A stretch of DNA of 64,000 nucleotides from Siphonodentalium dalli (GCA_032622095.1 CP136061.1:128910754-128974753); one strand, 5' to 3'; positions 1 through 14,400 are shown, counted from the first letter of the stretch. Notes: generated from the sequence alone by a model not told the origin. Program-made: numbers and translations.

Positions 1-526
1 TGACTCATTACCATTGAAAGCAAATGGTTACAAGATTATCCTAATCTTAAAGTGCATAACCCCATGCTGTTATAAAACTAACCTGCGCCCAGGGTTAAAG
101 ATGGTCTATCTCTTCTTATAACAAGTTTTCTATAGTTTCCTGGGTATAAAATAATAAATATGAAAGGAAGATCCCTGTCTGAAAATGCTTCTATCAATTA
201 ATATTGATTTTATTTAAAATTTTCCGGTATAATATACATACAATCAATTTGGGACATTTAAGCTCGAGTTCGTTCGGAGCATAACTAGTAACGAATATAA
301 TAATAACGAAAACATTTCACACTTGATTATCATATTATATAAGAAAATATTGATATAAAATCAATATTAATTGACAGAAGCATTTCCAGACAGGTGTCGA
401 CTTTGACTCACATCCATTAATATAATAATAAAAATCGATCCATTTATTACACACATTCTACAGGTACCACGTTCCAATGTGTGAACACTCAGTAATCATC
501 TACTGCTCCCCTAGGACAGGGGCAGG

Positions 527-631
527 TACAGTAATGCTCTAAGTAATCGACCCCTTAACCACAGCAGAATTATGGGTAACTTTTCAGGATTTAGTCGGAA
601 ATATGGCTTGTTGCCATTCATCGGAAAGCTC
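527..631. mobile_element. M1 MITE half-copy
   Basis: One arm of the M1 palindrome: TACAGTAATGCTCTAAGTAA through ccattcatcggaaagct. Confidence 0.8.
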
Positions 632-1443
632 TAGGGGAGACATATCCATCTTCTTGCATTCTTACAATGTTTTATGTATTTTAATATGTTTTTATTCTCC
701 CATTGTTAGGCAATATCATCATCAATGCCTAGTTTGATGAGAATTAATTTTATATATAAGTTATTTATAACCCTTGGATGTACTGTACATTTTGGCTTTT
801 AAAATGTGCATTTTCAGACTTTTTATTGGTAAGATAACATTAATAAGAAGTAGATGGATGCTGAAAATTAAAAATATACCTGCTTTAAATTTTTTCTTCA
901 AAAGTTTAGATCTTATGAAATAATATTATTGTTTTCAAACGTGCCATAATTTTGATTCATACTTGTCTGCCGTATGGACCGAACTTTTTGTCAGCTGAAC
1001 TTCAATACACTAAAATCTTTGAGTTGAGGCCTAAACAGATTCATGAAAAAGGCACAAAAGGCAAGATGTGTTTAGTGCCCAGAAAGTCTGTAGAAGATTT
1101 CCAGAAAAGGGGAACACCGACATGATGGCGGCTTTTTCATCGGCAATCACTTTAGTAGTCAGCATTTTTCTTGACAATCACTTTCATAATCAGCTTTTTC
1201 TTTAACAATCGCTTTCATAGTCAGCTTTTCATATTCTCACATAAAACAAGACTAGTTTTTTAAACGACTCTTTTCAAAATGGGACATATTATGTTTTGGT
1301 TTGTCCTCTACATGTATCTAGCCGTCTATCCATCCGGTAATATATCGTTTCTGAATAAGATCCCCAGTTATGATTTTGATCGTAAATCCTGCTAAATCTC
1401 TTTGCTGATCTGCAATTTTCCTTGATTGAGGGTGTTAACAAGA

Positions 1444-1616
1444 TACAGTAATGCTCTAAGTAATCGACTCCTTAACCACAGCAGAATTATGGGTAATTAT
1501 TCAGGATTTAGTCGGAAATATGGCTTGTTGCCATTCATCGGAAAGCTACTAAATCCTGAAAAGTTACCCATAATTCTGCTGTGGTTAAGGGGTCGATTAC
1601 TTAGAGCATTAGTGTA
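1444..1616. mobile_element. M1 palindromic MITE
   Basis: Inverted arms from TACAGTAATGCTCTAAGTAA, the centre partly deleted, closing with gattacttagagcatta. Confidence 0.85.
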
Positions 1617-1799
1617 CAGCCACAATGTGGCTAGCATTCTGACAAGAGTTTTCACTGCTCATAATCAGGTACCATTTTCAAAGCATGGGTGGTGTAAAAC
1701 AGACACAGTAGAAGCTTCCTTGCTCAAGGGTCACAACATGGCATGAAATATGAACAGCGTGCAATCCAACAATTGCACGTTGATCAATTAGGCCAAGCC

Positions 1800-1925
1800 A
1801 CTGCTGTGTGAAACTCACATTAGACAAGAGGCAGGCTGCGAACTCATCTTGCTGTGTTGACAGCGAAGGCAAGTCCGACATGCTAACCACTGGAGCATCA
1901 CTGCACTTTAATTTATACCCTGGAA
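1800..1925 (-). repeat. tRNA-like SINE head fragment
   Basis: On the minus strand gatgctccagtggttagcat resembles a tRNA A box and gatgagttcgcagcc a B box, spaced as in tRNAs. No intact cloverleaf. Probably a SINE fragment within the M4 insertion. Confidence 0.35.
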
Positions 1926-1966
1926 ACTATATAAAAAGTATTTATGAAAAGATAGACCATCTTTAA

Positions 1967-2401
1967 GAAATGGGTTTAGATTCTCAAGCATGTAAGGACA
2001 ATTTAGAATGAAGAGAAACATTTTGATGTGATTTGATGTGGCATGCTATTATTTTGCATAATGATGGTATATGTAGAAAGAAAATGAATGATTTTGAATG
2101 TGGTAACAGGATGCACTATTCCACTGATCTCAGAAAAAAGGGAATGAGAAAATAAAAGAAAATATAAGAAATAATGGTAGCATAAACATGAGTCAAACAA
2201 AGGGAAACAACAATATAGTTACGGGCTTAAGTTTCTTACACACAAACAAATATTATTTAAGTTTATTATACACCAACAAATATTATTAACTAGCAAATTC
2301 AATAGTAACTTTATCAATGATTTTAAATTCAGAACAAGAAAATCCAACTTATCAACTTTACGACCTTATAACAGGCTTATTATACAGCTATGCTCTTATT
2401 A
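1967..2401. other. Downstream intron, unexplained AT-rich stretch
   Basis: Only a short direct repeat (aagtttattatacaccaaca-like, about 2230-2290). No exon matching the phase-1 series was found here. Confidence 0.5.
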
Positions 2402-5115
2402 AGTGACCTGTTTAACGAGGTTATGGGCCGGTACGTACCGCGGTGATACCACCAGAATACCACGGTGATACCATCAAACTATCACGTTTATCATTTTGAC
2501 CCGGGGTACTGGGCGGTATTGTTACCGCTGGCCACCGCAGGTCACCACGTTATTGGTGCTCGTTACCGCCGTACACCGTGTTATTTTTTTCGTGACCGCG
2601 TGTGACCGCGTTCAATTTACCGCGAACCGCCCTCCATCGCGAAGTGAAAACATGCGTGAAACAAACTAGACGGCCTGCAGGAATCCAATTTGTGATCTCA
2701 GGAAGTTAAAAATACATTATTGTAAGGACGGTACCGCCTTCATTCTCTCTCGGGCTATGTCTATTCACGATAGCGTCACACGGTTGGATACATGATGTAT
2801 AACTTCTATATCTTATGCCAAAACAAATAAAAATAGGTGTCTTTCCGGTATTTCGGTTTCTGGATGCCGACCCTAAACTTTTTTCCGACTACATATATTT
2901 TCCCCGTACCAAAATCAAAACATAAAAGTGAAACACAAATAAAGCGACGTTTCGTATAAACAAGGTGAAGGCCAATGTGGCTTGCAGTGATACCGATATA
3001 ATTTACAATCAATACTGAATTATGACTTTTGAATAGTTAAAGACAAAGCCGTGGCATCGTGGTCTTTTCTTTGATCGAGGATGAAAGGGAATCTCGCAGA
3101 GAAAGTGACACCAAGTAATCATAAATCATGTTCACTCAACCAGTTACGATGTAGCAGGTGCACAATTTCTAGACAATGCTGACGTAATTCTTGTTTGATG
3201 TTACCGCAAAGTTTGTGGGCGAGAGCTACCGAAACCGTGATCAGCAAGACACAAAAATAAGTGCACGTACATAGCGATTGGCCGGCTCAAAATCGTATAT
3301 CGTTGAATTTATAGATAAAAGTTAAATTGTATTGACCAATTAGTCGGGAGAATGAAGATACAGTAATTACAGTTCAACGTACAGAATGCAATGCAGAGAT
3401 TCGAAACACTCAACATCACAGCATGTGATGACACACAGTAAATTACCAGTACATCAAATAATGAATGACGTGCATGTCTCCAGATACCATGGGGTTCACG
3501 ATGGGTGAAAAGTCTCCATTTAACTTTCATGTACGAATAAATTGGGGGTACATAAAAGGGATGAACACTAAAATATATATTATTGTATGTTCTGCATTGT
3601 ATGCAGTACAAAATAGCTCAAACTTATTTAGGTCCACTGCCGCTGTATAAGTTCAAACTAGTAAAATCTAGCGTCCATATCGCAACTCAACATTGTAAAT
3701 TCTCCGACAATAGACCAACGTACAGTGTTCATGCTGGCGGTAGCCATTTTAGCCATTGGCGAAAATAAATTGTAAAAAATGGCGAAAAAAAATGACCAAA
3801 TGGCGAAAAAAATGGCTAAATTAATTTCCTCTCAAATATGTCCATCTGGACATGGTGGCGATTATAAACACACCAGCAGTCATCGGTCTAATAACATCAC
3901 ACGCAGCTGACATCCGTACAACAAAAGCGTCGCCACATCGTGTATGTTACGCGATCCGATGTGCTTGGAGCAATTAGTAATAGGTTTACATTGGTGTTGA
4001 TTTCATGCAGTGTCAATGGCAGACGCTTTGTGTTGTAAAAAATGCAACTTTTGAGTGGGGATAAGGGAAAGATGCTTATGTTTCCAAAATGAATTTGTTG
4101 CATTTGTAGTTTGATCCCTATTAATTAATTCCAACTTTTTTACAAAACCGATCGATCTGTCCAACTAGCCGCGATTAAAATTATCCTAATCCATATTTTC
4201 GCTATATGTATATACACCGCAATTTGTTTTTATTTGCGATGGTCTAAACACTTTCATTGTATGTGGAATCGCTTGGCAGGATGTTATTGCTCATATTACA
4301 TTGTTATTGTTTTCTTTTGTCAATAAAATGTAATATATGTTCAATTTATATAAAAAACAATTCTCAAACAAGTGGCTAAAATAAATTCAAAGTGGCTAAA
4401 AAAAATTGGCATTTGGCTAAAATAATGGCTAAAGGAATTTCTGGGCCAGCGTGAACACTGCCGACGTATTGCGCTTGGAAACTTGAAAGATTTGATGTTG
4501 CTACGTCAACAGTCACTGAGAACGTGTACGTCCGTGATTATTGTCAGTGGCATTGTTTGATCTCTTGCAACGTTTAGCGGTCGCATGCATTTGCTGTACT
4601 CGGCAGTACTCAGACATATTCTTATCTAATCACAATTCGGATGAAACGCATGCGTGTTTGGCATTGGAAAGGGGAAACGTATGCCTCTATATAATAAGTC
4701 TGTTTGGTTCGCGCAAGATAAATACACACAAATCTGATAATCTGAGTAACGGCAATAACACTAACTAAATTGAAAGTGTTTGTTGCCAAAAAAAACATAC
4801 TGAATTCCAAGATGATTTAAATTGTTTTGTATGTTCGTTCGTTTGTTTAATACACCCAGTCACTCAGTAAGACAACCAGCCGCACATTTGGGCATTTGGC
4901 TCACACTATTTTACGTGGTGCATTACCGCATGTCACCGCGGTATTAGCATTCGTTACCTTTGGTAATGCAGTGGTACCGAGAACGGTCCGGTGGTACCGC
5001 AGTACCACACGATAGTGCAACCGCGAATCCACAGTATCACGCAGTATTACACCGCGGTACTAACGCTATTACACTGAGGTACTAACGCATGTACACCTCG
5101 ATAAAGCAGGTCGCT
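2402..5115. mobile_element. 2.7-kb DNA transposon with TA flanks
   Basis: Inverted ends are AGTGACCTGTTTAACGAGGT on the left and AGCGACCTGCTTTATCGAGG read from the right, flanked by TA on both sides. Both subterminal regions are arrays of short ACCGCGGTGATACC-like motifs. The interior has no recognisable transposase and contains a nested hAT element (3723-4460). Confidence 0.65.
3723..4460. mobile_element. hAT-type non-autonomous element (nested)
   Basis: The ends are CAGTGTTCATGCTGGC on the left and CAGTGTTCACGCTGGC read from the right. They are flanked by 8-bp duplications ccaacgta/ccgacgta (7 of 8 match). Subterminal arrays of tggcgaaaa and tggctaaa motifs fill both ends. It has no transposase. 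Confidence 0.8.
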
Positions 5116-5383
5116 TACTGTGAGCAGTGCTGTACTTTTAATTCATGAAAATTATACAAAACATAACCAGCGATGGCTCAAAGACAATGAAAAACAAAAT
5201 GAAAGGGATGTAACATCTAACATATAATTACATTAATTATTTATTGTTTGAAATTAATGGCACCAAATCAGTTTATTTTCGCAAAATTGAATGAGAGTCC
5301 CAATGAAAACAAAAAGGCTGACCACAGGTAGAAACAATGCACGGGTTCAATCACACGCAAGCTAAAGATAGAATGAGACGTAC

Positions 5384-5446
5384 TCCTGTTTTGTTCTGCC
5401 TCGTTGTGGCTACACTTGGTTGACTGTCTAGCTTCTATTAGCTGTC
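5384..5446 (-). CDS. SLMAP: SLMAP exon 22 in window (63-bp module)
   Basis: The exon is 63 bp, phase 1-1, between tttcag and gtacgt. It encodes R followed by QLIEARQSTKCSHNEAEQNR. Phase, length, the QL-start and both splice sites agree with the neighbouring modules. Its acceptor region is duplicated 69 bp upstream (5511 onward). No later exon was found down to the left edge. Confidence 0.82.
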
Positions 5447-8400
5447 CTGAAATATTACATACATAACACTGAGGTTAGAGATAAGTTAGACAAAATGTAG
5501 GTGATATAAACTGTCCTGAAATATTTCATATATGATACTGAGAAGTAAAGATAAGTTAGTAAAAGGGTATATTTCTATTTGTTAGGATCAAGAGTTTTAC
5601 TGAATAAATCTAAAGATGTTAATAATAATAAATATCTTTCCATAACCTAGGTAATTGTAGTCAAGAACAAGCCTGAGTTTAGTGTGGCTATCATTTGCAG
5701 AATGAGGTCCCCAGCGGGTGAATTTAGTGATGATATCACGCATAGCGGGCTAGCATCAGCAAATTCACCCCCTGGAGACCTCATTCTGTAAGGCCTCATC
5801 TGCTGTGGGAGATATAGACTCATATTGAAGTTCCCAAAATGGTGAATATTGTGATGTACACCCAGTGGGAACCTCGATTATGCAATGTGTCGTCTGTCAA
5901 TTAGGGGATCTTATATATATAGAGAATCTAAACTAAAAAAGAAATAGAATCTATGTAAAGAAGTTTCTATAGCAATTTGATAATATTGAAACTATCCAGA
6001 GAAGATGAGGCCCAAGCAGAATGAGTTCCCCAGTGGGTGAATTTAGTGATGCTAGCCCACTATGCGGGACAGCATCACTAAATTCACCCTCTGGGGACCT
6101 CATTCTGCAAATGACAGGCAACTTATTCTCAGGCCTGTCTAGAAATATCCTATTTTGTTCAAAGTGACATTACATGTAATCTTTATAGTATTTAATGTGA
6201 AAATTGGATGGGAAAAGCTTCATATATTTGAGATATGATAAGGAGTATTTTTGAATAACCCACACATCAGACTAAATGGTTCATATAATAAAAATGGTTA
6301 TGTTACAACAAGCATTAAATTTGGAAACTTTCTATAATGAAGGGCGGGGAAGCAGTTCTACCAAAACATTCCACAATGTTTAATTTTCAACTAAAAATGA
6401 TCAGAGTAATGTCACTTTATATCCTTTCAATCACAAAACATGAAAATGTTAGAAGACAAATTTGATTGTTGATGAAACCACCGTTAGTAATAGTACTTGG
6501 TTCTTCTTCATGGTGGTAGGGTAATGCCCTAAATAATTAACTCCTTAACCACAGCAGAATTATGGGTAATTTTTCAGGATTTAGTCGGAAATATGGATTG
6601 TTGCCATTCATCGGAAAGCTCTCACTGAGAGCCATATTTCCAAATAAATCCTGAAAAATTAGCCATAATTCTGCTGTGGTTAAGGAGCTGATTATTTAGG
6701 GCATTACGGTAGAAGTGTGGAGTGCCTAGTTTTCCAAAAATATATTCGGTCACTGTTATTTTCTAATGCACATGTAGAAAAGAAAAATAATTTTCTGAAT
6801 TTTTTTAATTTGCTCAATACCAAATAAACAATCCACAAATATGGACAGAGGGAATTTTCATCACTGCCCATTCAGACATGGATTATCAGTGGACCATTTG
6901 TTTAGATCTTCTAAATTATTCAACAAACAATTTGGAGTTAAATTTGATTATCAATTTATGGTACGATATTTCTCAAATAACTTGAAAAGCTAGGCAATCA
7001 TGGATTGATATAGTTTATACAGTTAACACTGGCACTGATTACCCAAGATCCGTATAAGTAATTTTGGCAATGCATGGAATTAGATACAAGATCGCACAAT
7101 GTTTATGCTTTTAAAACATTCTTATAACTGTTGTCGATGCTCTTCAATTATCTGACTGCTTTTGTCCATATATGTAACAAACTGCCTGTTATTCTGTCTT
7201 TAGCCAATATCAATGAGAAAATGTAAATTCAAAAGAGTAAGTCTAACAGAATAACAACAATAAAAGTCACCACATTGAATGAGGATGATGCTGTTAATAA
7301 GAAGTCAGCCCAGCGCCCATCATATCTAGCTCAGGCATTGCCATAATTTCTTGTATACAGAAACATTGAACAGATCACAACAGACTTACTCTTGGTTTCC
7401 TCCAGTTCTGTGCTTTTCTCTTTGGATATTACATTTGCATCAACCAATTGACCTAGTGATAAAATTTATTTCCAAATTATCAAAGGAAATCAGTAAGTTA
7501 CTTAAATTTCTCGGTTGAATTAAAATGAAATGAACATATATATGTTTTCTTCTTGGTATTAGTTCGCCTAGAATGGGCATACCCTAAGTATTGTTGAGAC
7601 CTGTTAAGTTATGAAAATGGCAATCCGTGACATTTTTTCAGGAGGTAGGCCTATTCCCAATTATGCCTATGTTCCAAAAACAATTTTAATTGATTTCTAC
7701 ATTCTATCTTTTTATTTGTCATTTTTATGATGAAGATTATATAGTTTTATGAGTTTCTATTTGTTTATTTTATAAATATACACAGCTACTGTGAGTGTGA
7801 GATGCATAAATTTATATAAAATAATACAATGCAAAATTGCCAGCATACAAAGGTCAAGGTAACTTCCTAACTGCCTGTTAAAATATAGAGTTTTCTTCCT
7901 TCTATTGTATTCTATTTTCACTGTGCCCAGATATTGGCATTCAGGCTCTGCTCATGTAATCCTATTACCGGTATAAGTCCTGTTATTAAATCTATTGTCT
8001 GTACCTTTACAGCAGCTTGCATGGCTATGAAGGGTGTGGAAATTAATTGGTTTCAATTAGTATTGCTGATTAGTACTGAATGATGATGCATATGAAATTA
8101 CTCTTGCGGGAGAAATGGGATGCCTTCCATATTTTTTAGGTTTTCCATATGTTAATTCGGGAGACAATCCGTGAAATAATATTTTTTTACCCAAAATATG
8201 TATATCCTATAATAAATATCTTGGACACTGAAACTAATGGTTATATATTCTTGCTTGCAAGAAATCTAGAAGTCGTAAAAAAAAAATCGGTACGCAATAC
8301 CTCGAGTACGCGCACTTGTCAAATGCCAATTAATGGCGATATATTCTTTGGACCAATCATGGGAGTCCTTTCTCTATAACAGCGATGGAAAGACAAGACC

Positions 8401-11400
8401 TCATTCATTTAAATTTCTTCCTCCTGTGTGTTTGATGCGTTTGACCCGAGTGCGCGGGGCGGGAATGTTGATCCCAACTGGGAGGGCCCTATATGTTCAG
8501 TGTCCAAGATATTTATTATAGGAGATACATATTTTGGGTAAAAAAATATTATATCTCCTTCAAATATATCTTGGACACTGAAACTAATGGTTATAATTAG
8601 AATTCTTGAAGAGGAGGAGGCCACGAGGCAGATAATCCAACTATGTCCATGAAACCCACCTGCTGAAGCAGAAAAGACCTGCATCCTGTACCAAAAAGAT
8701 TGCTTGGTAGACATGTGCCAAAAACTAGATCATTGTGTCCCATATGTAATAGTTCAGATAAACTCAAAAACAACTGAGCCTCCTAAAAGGAAACACCACG
8801 TACTTCATGTGTCCAGGATAACCATTGGTCATAGGCAAGGGGGATAACTCTCATTCATTCATGTACCTAATAGGATAAAGGAACCTACCCCACCCCCCCC
8901 CCCCCCCTCCTTAGAGGATGAAGCAGCACTAGCACGACATCCAGAGGATGCTGACTGGCCCACAATACATGCAAAAGGTGCACCGAGGGGAAAACACGGT
9001 TATGACACCACCCCCCCCCCCCCCAGAAAAGCTGAATCAATACTCAGAATGGATCTCACAAAATGAGGCAATGCTCAGTGCTGTATGACCGACTTGACAG
9101 TATTTTGAGCCCGACCGAGAGACCCAGGGGAGATATGAGAAACCGTTGGGCCCAGACCAATGGGGGGGGGACCAGGGATACACCAGGAAAACACGACTGA
9201 GTTGAGCACTGGAAATCATGACCCTGGAAAGAAAAGAAAAACATACACATAAGGGAGGGGACCAAGATGGAAAGAATGCCTGCCTCTGGTACACCAAGCC
9301 AAGGAACTGGAAATTGAAGTGTACGGGCAACCAAGGAGAGGAACTAATACCGCGAATGGAACACTGTCTGATCATACAGCCAATCTATGATGCAATGAAC
9401 CGGCCTGCATGGTTTTAAAAGAAATGTGGAACTTAGTTTAATATCGTTCGTCAGGTGGTGGTATAGGGAACCCATACCGTAGGTTAGCAGAAAGTTACAA
9501 AAACTGTGATAACCCGCCAACTGGTATGCTCAAGCACCGATGGGCATGCGGCAATAATTGTGAAATGTCGCAAAGGTGAGAATCGGTAATCGCTAAATCA
9601 GATTAGAATTAGAATCACGCCTGCCAAGTGATGTTAAACACTCGGCCCAAGCGATAACATAGAATTGGAAAATATTCTTGGTTCAAAGTCTGTGAGCACT
9701 GTGACAAAGACGATAACAAAATGGACTACGTACATGACACCTAGACACCAATGAAATGCCGATACGCTATATGATGAAATCCTATGGTGTTAGGTGGTCA
9801 CTGAAAGATACATGCCAAATCTAGAAGTAAAATTGAAAATGAGCATAGTTCAGACGATAGTGTCTATGGATCTGAACGGTCGATATTCATGATATGTTCG
9901 GCGAAGTGAGTAGAGCGCTAAAGTCCCCTGTGAGATATAGCACCCGCATACTAACTTATCAGGTTCACACCCACGATCAAGTCCATAATACGTCTAGGTT
10001 TGTCTCATAAAAGCGGCCTAATTGTTGAATAAAAATCGAACAGATTTGAAGGCCCGAAACTATAAAGACAGGTCTCAACAACACCCGGAATACCCCGACG
10101 GGATAAGAAGGGAGGTGAGAATCAGACCTTTTAATTAAGATTGTTTGGCTTCGCCAATCTGCTACGGCAACCCTTTACCGTGGCCCAGTTTGCTTCAGCA
10201 AATCAATTAGGCATTGCCGAAGCCAATAATGAGGGCTGGATAATGGAGGCGAAATAAACTTATTCAGGAGCAGTTCCTGATTGTGGTACATATCCAGAGC
10301 AATGGGAGATGGCAGCCAGCAGACTGACAGAGGAAACCTCAAGGTACAAAGAACGGAGGTAATATTGCACTAAACACTCCGTCGAATGATTTCAACTTGT
10401 CGGCGACAAGGAACAATGAGGTAGCCAAGGCAAGAAAGGGTTCGGCAAAACCGGTATGTGCCGGGTCGGATGAACCCGGATGGACTGAGGCAGGAGCAGC
10501 GGTAGCTGCTGCAGAACATCCATCGCTGCTCATCGCTGCGAAGGTGGTGGAAGCTGCGACTACAAATAGAGGAGGCATGACCACCAACAGACTCCGAGCC
10601 TGCAGCGCAGGCTGTACCGAGTTGACAGAGGAAAATCCATTGTTGCCCGACTCTGTGAAGGTTGTGGAAGCTGCGACTACAAATAGAGGAGGCATGACCA
10701 CCAACAGATTCCGAGCCTGCAGCGCAGGCTGTACCGAGTGGACAGAGGAAGATTCATTGTTTCCTGTCTCTGCGAAGGTTGTGGAAGCCGCGACTACAAA
10801 TAGAGGAGGCATGACCACTAACAGACCCTGAGCCTGCTGCGCAGGCTGTATCGAGTTGGCAGAGGAAAATCGTCACACGTTGGTTTTTGTTCGTGATATG
10901 TGGGCCCCATCCAGTCCTTCGGTTGTGGAAGACAGGCGTACTTCTCTGCAGATGGCTCAGGAGGCCGCGACCAATAAGGAGGCATGTCCCGCAACCGACT
11001 CCAGCGGAGGCGCCATGTGAATGGAGGAAGCAAGAGAATGGACATGTTTGTTCTTCCTTTTCCTGTGCTGTTAGTATCGTGCTGGTAATGCATGCAAAAT
11101 TGTGCGCAATTGTTATCCTAAGACCGAAGGACTGACCCATCCGAAATGACCCTCATGGAAGCAACTCTCGGATGGGCATGGCAAACTCGGACACGCATCA
11201 AACGCTGCCAAATCCAGGGGATGTTGCGACAGCACGTCCTCGTCTCTGAACAGCACCGTCCGTCCCGGAGATGGGGGGGAAAGGGGCAAGTATCCCGACC
11301 AGGTCACCTGGTGTGATGAGGCAAGAAATTCCGGAGCCTCGGAAAGGAAAATAAGTCTAAGTTCTGGCCTAGGAGCCCAAAAGAGGCCAGAAACTGTACA

Positions 11401-14400
11401 AAGCAAGGCCACACTGGTGGAGGAAAGAACACAGGTGAATAATAGGGATACATACTCACCCCAAAACCGGGAGGGACGGATGCCGGAAAAGACGTTGACG
11501 AATGGAAGACAGGTCAGAACCCGTGCGGTCAAATCCCCTGGACTGGAAGCAGTGGCAGTTGACACATTGAACTGCATAGGCAGACAATGTGCCGAGGGCA
11601 CCGGGCTTGCGAGCTAAACGGACCACTGATGTGGTAGCCGTAGCAAGTGGCCGGCTGGTGCAGCGATGGTGCGAACCCGGCGGAACCGGAGGCAAGACCA
11701 AGGGCAGCTGCACTTGGACCACCATCGCTGCCCTTCTCTGCGGGGGCTATGGACGCCGCGACCCTGAGGGAGGAGGCATGTCCACCAACCAACTCCAGCT
11801 GAGTCTCCAAGTTAACCCTTTACCCAACAGAATGGCCCTGTGCCAATGCATTCTCTTATATATGCGAGTCGACCATAGGTCGCCTCGCATATATAAGAGA
11901 ATGCATTGGCTTAACACATTAAAAATTATAAAATTGTTAAAGAATGTAAGAAAAAATGGTAAAATGTGTTAAAAAAAGATTTTTTTTAGGCCAATGCATT
12001 CTCTTATATATGCGAGGCGACCTATGGTCGACTCGCATATATAAGAGAATGCATTGGCACAGGGCATAACTAACTATCACAATGTGGTCAAGGAGCCGGT
12101 TCCAATGATATCCATATGTGTATGGTTCTATTGAGACAGACCGAAGATATTTTAGGCTCTTGAATCTTTATTTGGCCGGTTTTGGCCGGTTTGTTGGGTA
12201 AAGGGTTAATGGAGGATGCAAGAGAAGGTGCCATGTCAGCGGAGGTGCCACGATCATTGAACTTGATAATCGATAGTCAATACGAGATTAGAATCGATGA
12301 AGCGTATCTAATAGCAGGACAGAGAAAGTAGTGCAAAATATTCACATGTGCATAAATTGTATCAGAAACCACCGAGACAGTCCTTCCCATGACAAAAATT
12401 ACAGTTACGTTGATTAGAAGGGTGTAATTGCACCGGTAATAGAATTGTAAGTTGGGGTTATCTCAAATCAAAGGTCATTGTATGATATACCCAAGTCCAC
12501 TGACACTTTCACATGCCCATAAATTAACGGAGATGGGAAATGTGCTAAATATATCTTCACATATTTTAATATTGATTGTGACCAGGTGGACAAGTGCAAA
12601 TGATGAACACCCGTGAATAGAAAATTGCGAGTGCATACGGGTGCGAGAGCAATCGTTACTGTGGCGTGGGAAGGAAAGCCGGTAATTAGTAATGATCACA
12701 ATGCGTTACAAATATCTTTGTACGATCAACGATCGTTAACCTGTCCGTTGGATATTAAACTGTAAAACAGGGTATCCAAATATGGCCGGTACTTTTCAAC
12801 ATCCGAAATAAAGAACTCAGAGTAATCGCCGCCGAAAGTGGTAATTGAATATCGGCTGTATCAACGTTTCATCGATTATACGATCAATCGTGGCACCCCT
12901 ACCAGTCGGAGGGAAAAAACATTACGAAGTTTTCATCGTAAAGCATTGAGACGTATGTTCAATGTAGAGAGAAGAGGCAAGCCACACTGTGGCTATTTTA
13001 TCTAGCATCCGTGAGGAAAATCATTGTAAAATATTGTAATGTAAAATATTGTAAATTATTACTTCTAATACATTTGGATAGGATTTTGTCAGGGACCAAA
13101 CTCCAAACTGGAGCTTAGTGGAGACGTCAACACGATATTGCATCCGGTGCAGTGTTAAAAAATCCAGACGAGAACCCGAAAGACTCGAAAGAGCATCGGT
13201 TTGTTTTATTGAGTATTGTTTTATGCAAACAAAAACGATATTTGTTCGAAGTGATTCTCGTAAATAAAACAAAATTGAAATATTTGTTAATGAAAATATC
13301 CACCCACGGACTACTGTCATTAATAACACAGTATTGTAGAATAAAAGATTGTTGAACAATTGTAAAACTAAATTGCGAAAATTGGAAAAACACGTGCGTA
13401 GTGCACGAAATTAGGCAACTGCGTGTTGTCGTTCGCAATAGCATAAAGAGAAACGTTCATGAGAAATGAACAGATAAAAAATGCGACTTATCTTGCGTCT
13501 AGAAGAATTTTAAGGGTATCCTAAACGTGACAAAGATGGCCGAATGAGTTTTTATACCCCTCTCTCCGATAAATGCCAGCCATTGCAAGACTATGTTTCC
13601 AATTTACATGCAATTTCACAAGGATATAGGAATATGATTGAACAATTTTTTTGGCATCACATCCATATTTTTAAAAGATATATTTGACTGAGAAAATTAA
13701 CTGGAAAGTGAGCGAAATTATGCCAATCACCAGAAGTCAAAACTAATAAAGCAAACAGTTATAATTATTGTGGCATCCTATAGATTAGGATTCCATGATG
13801 TGGAGAGGGACCATCATTTTAGAAAATAACTCACTATTTTCGCTACAAATCCATTGAGTTGAAGGCACCCTCCATCAGATGAACACAAATATGTGGCCAT
13901 TTGCTTTTTGGGACTATTTTTTGGTATGGGAAGCCAAGTTGGCAATGATGTGAGCTGGATCATAAGGATGTATAAGGCTGTCTATGTTGCCCCTATTTCA
14001 ACAATACCTCATGCACAATTGATACTGTATAACATATTTAAACAAAAAAATACACTGTAAGCTATATTTCCAACATTCCAATCCCTACGAAAATCAGATG
14101 CATCATATTTTGTGATACTGGTGCATTTTGACACAAATGGCCTGGCATACATTCATACTTCAGAGATTTTCTAACAGAAATTACCCCAGACAGTTGAAAA
14201 ACAACATCAAGAAGCTAGCATATATTGTAATTTGCTACAATTCTAGTTTAATTACCCCTAATATTGTTTTTAAAAATATTTTGAACACATTTAGTCAGCC
14301 ATTAAAACGAAACCAAAACGAGATTTCGACATGTTTTTGTTTTTCTGAGAAAGTTGATCAAACAATACAACAGCCCTAAAAAATAACTTGGATGACCGAT

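Larger units (their letters stand above)
95..1966. mobile_element. M4 MITE (TTAA ends), split by nested insertions
   Basis: The inverted ends TTAAAGATGGTCTATCTCTT lie at 95 and, inverted, at 1966. The first ~330 bp resemble the intact copy at 41264-41659. The stretch from about 430 to 1905 is inserted material, including two M1 copies, a ~36-bp x3 minisatellite (1140-1230) and a tRNA-like fragment. Confidence 0.7.
5447..7389. other. Intron between exons 21 and 22
   Basis: Holds the acceptor duplication, M2 (5669-6139) and M1 (6528-6711). The remaining stretches 6140-6527 and 6712-7389 show nothing recognisable. Confidence 0.7.

Noticed and set aside
1678-1890. Possible C-type-lectin-like reading on the minus strand
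   Set aside because: The same DNA fits a tRNA-like SINE head (A-box and B-box spacing). No lectin cysteines or WND motif.
9900-9990. Possible tRNA gene
   Set aside because: A-box-like and B-box-like strings are present, but no acceptor-stem pairing or anticodon loop could be formed.
10339-10831. Repetitive open frames on both strands
   Set aside because: They derive from the 117-bp tandem repeat. No domain, and opposite-strand frames are equally open.
11113-11601. 162-codon minus-strand frame
   Set aside because: No recognisable domain, GC-rich transposon interior, and overlapping open frames on the other strand.
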